A program made the position numbers and the translations under genes. A stretch of DNA of 64,000 nucleotides. Source: CAVSMC01 sp963798655 (GTDB lineage Bacteria > Pseudomonadota > Gammaproteobacteria > Burkholderiales > Casimicrobiaceae). Every line of letters begins with the position of its first letter. Positions within the stretch are counted from its first letter, which is position 1. Positions 61,385 through 64,000 of the stretch are shown piece after piece. The stretch covers positions 62,001 to 126,000 of the forward strand of contig CAWCUH010000012.1 of the NCBI GenBank assembly GCA_963798655.1, read 5' to 3'. A model generated the notes under the pieces. The model did not search any database, was not told the DNA's origin, and saw nothing but the letters and a program-made list of their open reading frames with translations.

Positions 61385-61981
61385 ATGGAAAAGGCAGTCT
61401 ACCGCCCGCTGCCGACGGCGCGGATGCGCCCCGGCGTCGTGTGCCTTCCTCCGTCGCTCGGACCGTCGCGCGTCAAGGCGGACACGCCCGCAATCGAGGT
61501 GATGACGGACCTGCGTGTCGTGCCGGTCGCAACGATCCGCGCCGAAGCGACGCTCGCGCAGGCGACGCACCAGATGATCACGCGCGGCGTGCGGCTGCTG
61601 ATGGTCGTCGGCTTCGGCGGCGTCGTTGAAGGCCTTATCACGGCGACCGACACTGCCAACGAGCGCGTGGTGAGCTACGCCGAGCAGCGTAGCCGGCGCC
61701 CGGCGGAGCTGACCGCGGCCGATCTGATGACGCCGCGCGAAGCGATCGACGTCCTCGACATCGCGACGGTGCTGCGTGCCGACGTCGGCGATGTCGTCGC
61801 GACGCTGAAGGAGTCCGGACGCCAGCACGCGCTCGTCGTCGACCGCGATCGTGTCACCGGTGAGGAGTACGTGCGGGGAATCTTTTCAGCGACACAGATC
61901 GGCCGCCGCCTCGGCGTGCCGGTCGTGATCTTCGAGACTGCGCACACATTCGCGCAGATCGAGTCGGCGCTCGCGCGGTAG
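61385..61981 (+). CDS. Two-CBS-domain protein
   Basis: 198 residues. The first CBS unit spans about 38-105 (VVPVATIRAEATLAQATHQM then GLITATDT); the second about 113-185 (ADLMTPREAIDVLDI then VRGIFSATQIGRRLGV). There is no attached enzyme or channel domain, so it probably senses adenine nucleotides and acts on a partner. The start ATG lies 80 bases from the divergent cyclase gene. Confidence 0.83.
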   Translation: MEKAVYRPLPTARMRPGVVCLPPSLGPSRVKADTPAIEVMTDLRVVPVATIRAEATLAQATHQMITRGVRLLMVVGFGGVVEGLITATDTANERVVSYAEQRSRRPAELTAADLMTPREAIDVLDIATVLRADVGDVVATLKESGRQHALVVDRDRVTGEEYVRGIFSATQIGRRLGVPVVIFETAHTFAQIESALAR

Positions 61982-62104
61982 ACTCCCCCATCGCGCGCTC
62001 GCCCGTGCAGCGCCTTTGGTCGACCGCGGTCGACCGCCGGGCGCAAAATGCGGAACGCCGCCGCGGTCGGCGGCGATACTGGAGCCATCGCCGCCGCTTC
62101 GCAT

Positions 62105-62386
62105 ATGACGTTGCTCTACGCCCTTCCGCTGCTGATCGCGATGGCCCTCGCCTGGCTGCTCGTTCGCCACGCGCGCGATCGCCGGCGCACGCAGCTCTTT
62201 CGCGATCGCCTGAAACGGCAATCGAAGCGGCCGAAGCTCAAATCGCGCAGCGACAGCGAGCGCTCGGAGATGCGTGCTTACGATGACGCGACCACGGTTG
62301 CACGCACGATCCAGAAAACCGAGCCGGCAAAGACCGACCCGGCGGTGCAGAGCGCCGATGGAACGCGCTCGCGCACGAAGCTGTAG
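62105..62386 (+). CDS. Small membrane protein with basic tail
   Basis: 93 residues. One N-terminal hydrophobic helix (LLYALPLLIAMALAWLLV) is followed by a highly charged, Arg/Lys/Ser-rich region without recognised domain. No strong ribosome site is visible. The coding call rests on codon pattern and the clear helix. Function unknown. Confidence 0.5.
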   Translation: MTLLYALPLLIAMALAWLLVRHARDRRRTQLFRDRLKRQSKRPKLKSRSDSERSEMRAYDDATTVARTIQKTEPAKTDPAVQSADGTRSRTKL

Positions 62387-62487
62387 TCCGCGACCTACTT
62401 CCTTCTCAGCCCGCCCGAGGTTCGCGCCGCCCGGTACACGCGCGATACTGGGAAGTCGGCAATATGCCGTTATCGAAGGAGAAGCGC

Positions 62488-62700
62488 ATGAACGAAAACC
62501 AGGTCAAGGGAACCGCGAAGGACATCGCGGGCAAGGTGCAGCAGAAGGTCGGCGAAGCGACCGGCAGCACCGAGCAGCAGATCAAGGGCGGCGCGAAGCA
62601 GGTCGAAGGCAACGTGCAGAAGGGCGTCGGCGACGCCGAGGAAAACCTGAAGCGCGCACGCGACGACATGCGCGACCGGGATGACCGACAAACGCGCTGA
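62488..62700 (+). CDS. CsbD-family stress protein
   Basis: 70 residues from ATG 62488, which has a GAAGGAGAA site. Typical CsbD pattern: NENQVKGTAKDIAGKVQQKVGEATG, then QQIKGGAKQVEGNVQKGVGD. Small hydrophilic, abundant general-stress proteins of unclear function. Followed by a strong terminator at 62721-62751. Confidence 0.9.
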   Translation: MNENQVKGTAKDIAGKVQQKVGEATGSTEQQIKGGAKQVEGNVQKGVGDAEENLKRARDDMRDRDDRQTR

Positions 62701-62720
62701 TGCTCCAACGGCAACACCGA

Positions 62721-62751
62721 AACGCCCCGGCCCGTCCGGGGCGTTTTTTTT
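62721..62751 (+). terminator. Rho-independent terminator after csbD
   Basis: A perfect 10-bp stem (aacgccccgg 62721-62730 and ccggggcgtt 62736-62745) has a five-base loop and runs into eight T. It lies 20 bases past the CsbD stop. Confidence 0.92.
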
Positions 62752-62763
62752 CGGCTGTTGCCG

Positions 62764-63663
62764 CTACGGGTAGTCGACCACGCCGCCGGGGCCGCGATCG
62801 GGCAACGGAATGAATTCGGTTTCACCCGGGACACGTGCGTAGCGGCCGGCTTTCCACTGCGCTGCCGCTTCGCGGATTCGCTCGGCGCGGCTCGACACGA
62901 AGTTCCACCAGACGAAGCGCGGCGCGTCGAGTGGCGGACCGGCGATCGCAAGCACACGTGCCCCCGACGGCGCCGCGATCGGCGCTTCACCGCCGGCGCG
63001 CACAACCGCGAGCTCGCCCGCGGTGAACGTCTCGCCGTCGATCGCGATCGCTCCGTCGAACACGTAGACGGCGCGCTCGTCGTGATCGGCGGGCAGCGTC
63101 AGCGTAGCGCCGGGCGCGAGCCGGGCATCGGCGTAGAACATCGCCGACAGCGTCTGCACCGGCGACTGCTCTCCCCAGCCGCGACCGAGGATCAGGCGGA
63201 TCGTCGCGCCATCGAGCTCGATCGCCGGCACGCCCGCGTAATGCGCGAACGCGGGCTGCGCCTCCTCGTGCGCGAGCGGCAGCGCGACCCATAGCTGAAT
63301 GCCGGACAGCCGGGCGCCGCCGCTTCGCAGCGCGTCCGGCGTGCGCTCCGAATGCACGATGCCGCGCCCGGCCGTCATCCAGTTCACTTCGCCGGGCCGG
63401 ATCGTCTGCACGCTGCCGAGGCTGTCGCGGTGCAGCACCTCGCCCTCGAAGAGATAAGTCACCGTCGCGAGCCCGATATGCGGATGCGGACGGACGTCGA
63501 GGCCCTTGCCGGCAGGCAGCGCGACGGGCCCGAACGCGTCGAAGAAGACGAAGGGACCGATGCTCTTGCATTGCGCAGCGGGCAATGCGCGGCGAACGCT
63601 GAAGCCGTCGCCGAGTTCGCGCAACGGCGGATTGATCCGTGTCTGCACCAAATTGGAGGTCAT
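62764..63663 (-). CDS. Pirin-family cupin protein
   Basis: 299 residues from ATG 63663. Bicupin with the pirin metal site: RPHPHIGLATVTY (two His) and GIVHSERTP (His and Glu). Pirins may act as iron-dependent quercetinases or redox-sensitive regulators. Its 3' end faces the CsbD terminator. Function in this organism is not clear from context. Confidence 0.9.
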   Translation of the reverse strand: MTSNLVQTRINPPLRELGDGFSVRRALPAAQCKSIGPFVFFDAFGPVALPAGKGLDVRPHPHIGLATVTYLFEGEVLHRDSLGSVQTIRPGEVNWMTAGRGIVHSERTPDALRSGGARLSGIQLWVALPLAHEEAQPAFAHYAGVPAIELDGATIRLILGRGWGEQSPVQTLSAMFYADARLAPGATLTLPADHDERAVYVFDGAIAIDGETFTAGELAVVRAGGEAPIAAPSGARVLAIAGPPLDAPRFVWWNFVSSRAERIREAAAQWKAGRYARVPGETEFIPLPDRGPGGVVDYP

Positions 63664-63836
63664 GCGCCGAGGTTCTCCGCGTGAGATGCGCGAGCGCTGA
63701 AGTTGCCGCTGCGCCGGACGATATCCGCCTATAGTGCGCGATTCGCCGGCCGCTGTGCGAGCCGGAGGAACTCGTCGTCGCGCACGGATCACTAACCCGG
63801 TACCGCAACCGCTTCCCTCTGCACGACGCTCGCGCC

Positions 63837-64000
63837 ATGTCACCGCTCGCCAACGCCCGTTGCGGCGGCTCCGATGTGCGCGAATCGCTGTGCAGCCTGC
63901 TGTACCGCTACTGGTTCTGGGAATGGCTGTTCGTCGACATGGCGAGCGCGCGCGGAATGTACCAGCGGCGCGCCGCGTGGCGGCACAACGTCGCGCAACG
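63837..64000 (+). CDS. Unknown protein, 5' part only
   Basis: The frame is open from ATG 63837 to the window end, 54 residues. Tryptophan- and tyrosine-rich opening (SLLYRYWFWEWLFVDM, then RGMYQRRAAWRHN). Possible membrane-associated protein. No family recognised and the remainder is missing. Confidence 0.45.
   Translation, partial: MSPLANARCGGSDVRESLCSLLYRYWFWEWLFVDMASARGMYQRRAAWRHNVAQ

Overview
The window is about 64 kb of GC-rich, densely coding DNA, most likely from a betaproteobacterium of Burkholderiales/Rhodocyclales type. The grounds are the EarP/EF-P pair with arginine at EF-P position 32, a RegB/RegA redox two-component pair, a PuuD-type urate oxidase, and DmsE/MtrB-type porin-cytochrome modules. 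No rRNA, tRNA or CRISPR array was recognised. Both ends cut through genes.

Layout. 0-3.2 kb: purine uptake and catabolism (end of a BMP-type binding protein, puuD, guaD). 3.3-7.8 kb: a cell-envelope lipoprotein, a coniferyl-aldehyde-dehydrogenase-like enzyme, an EamA exporter and ada. 8-20.7 kb: a trehalose and alpha-glucan block (membrane-anchored OtsA, OtsB, an (alpha/alpha)6 glycosidase, an acetyltransferase, GlgB, GlgE and a TreS-maltokinase fusion), which makes up a complete GlgE route from trehalose to branched glucan. 20.7-25.7 kb: a small membrane channel, a CDF metal exporter, two DUF2249 proteins, a DsbA-like protein, earP and efp. 25.7-33 kb (minus strand): regBA, two monoheme cytochromes, an octaheme NapC-like cytochrome, a cytochrome b, an 11-heme membrane cytochrome and a HyaF/HupH-like protein. 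33.2-38 kb: an internally deleted arsR, arsC, ACR3 and a TAXI-TRAP transporter. 38-39.6 kb: orphan HigA, a RatA-like protein and a cyclic-nucleotide-binding protein. 39.7-55 kb: the main cytochrome island. It holds a NapC tetraheme with a previously unlisted 45-residue membrane ORF and a diheme cytochrome, then three decaheme DmsE/MtrA-like plus MtrB/PioB-like pairs, accessory cytochromes and a broken group II intron. 55.4-58 kb: modCBA. 58-64 kb: a lipoprotein, a cyclase/STAND ATPase, a CBS protein, CsbD, pirin and the start of an unknown gene.

How it fits together. Between 27.8 and 55 kb I count 60 c-type heme attachment motifs, all in proteins with export signals or membrane anchors. The set contains candidate quinone-linked inner-membrane parts (cytochrome b, 11-heme, octaheme, NapC), periplasmic shuttles, and three outer-membrane porin-cytochrome conduits. 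This is the architecture of extracellular electron transfer or of iron(II)/mineral oxidation. No outer-surface MtrC/OmcA-type cytochrome is visible. Seven 14-bp palindromic sites of the form TTGA(C/T/G)-N4-(G/A)TCAA (one of them with A at the first base) lie upstream of these transcription units, including hyaF and ratA. The island therefore looks like one FNR/CRP-family regulon. The regulated three-conduit island, with its odd accessory genes (HyaF without hydrogenase, the 45-residue membrane ORF, duplicated c-type modules), is the best candidate here for an undescribed system.
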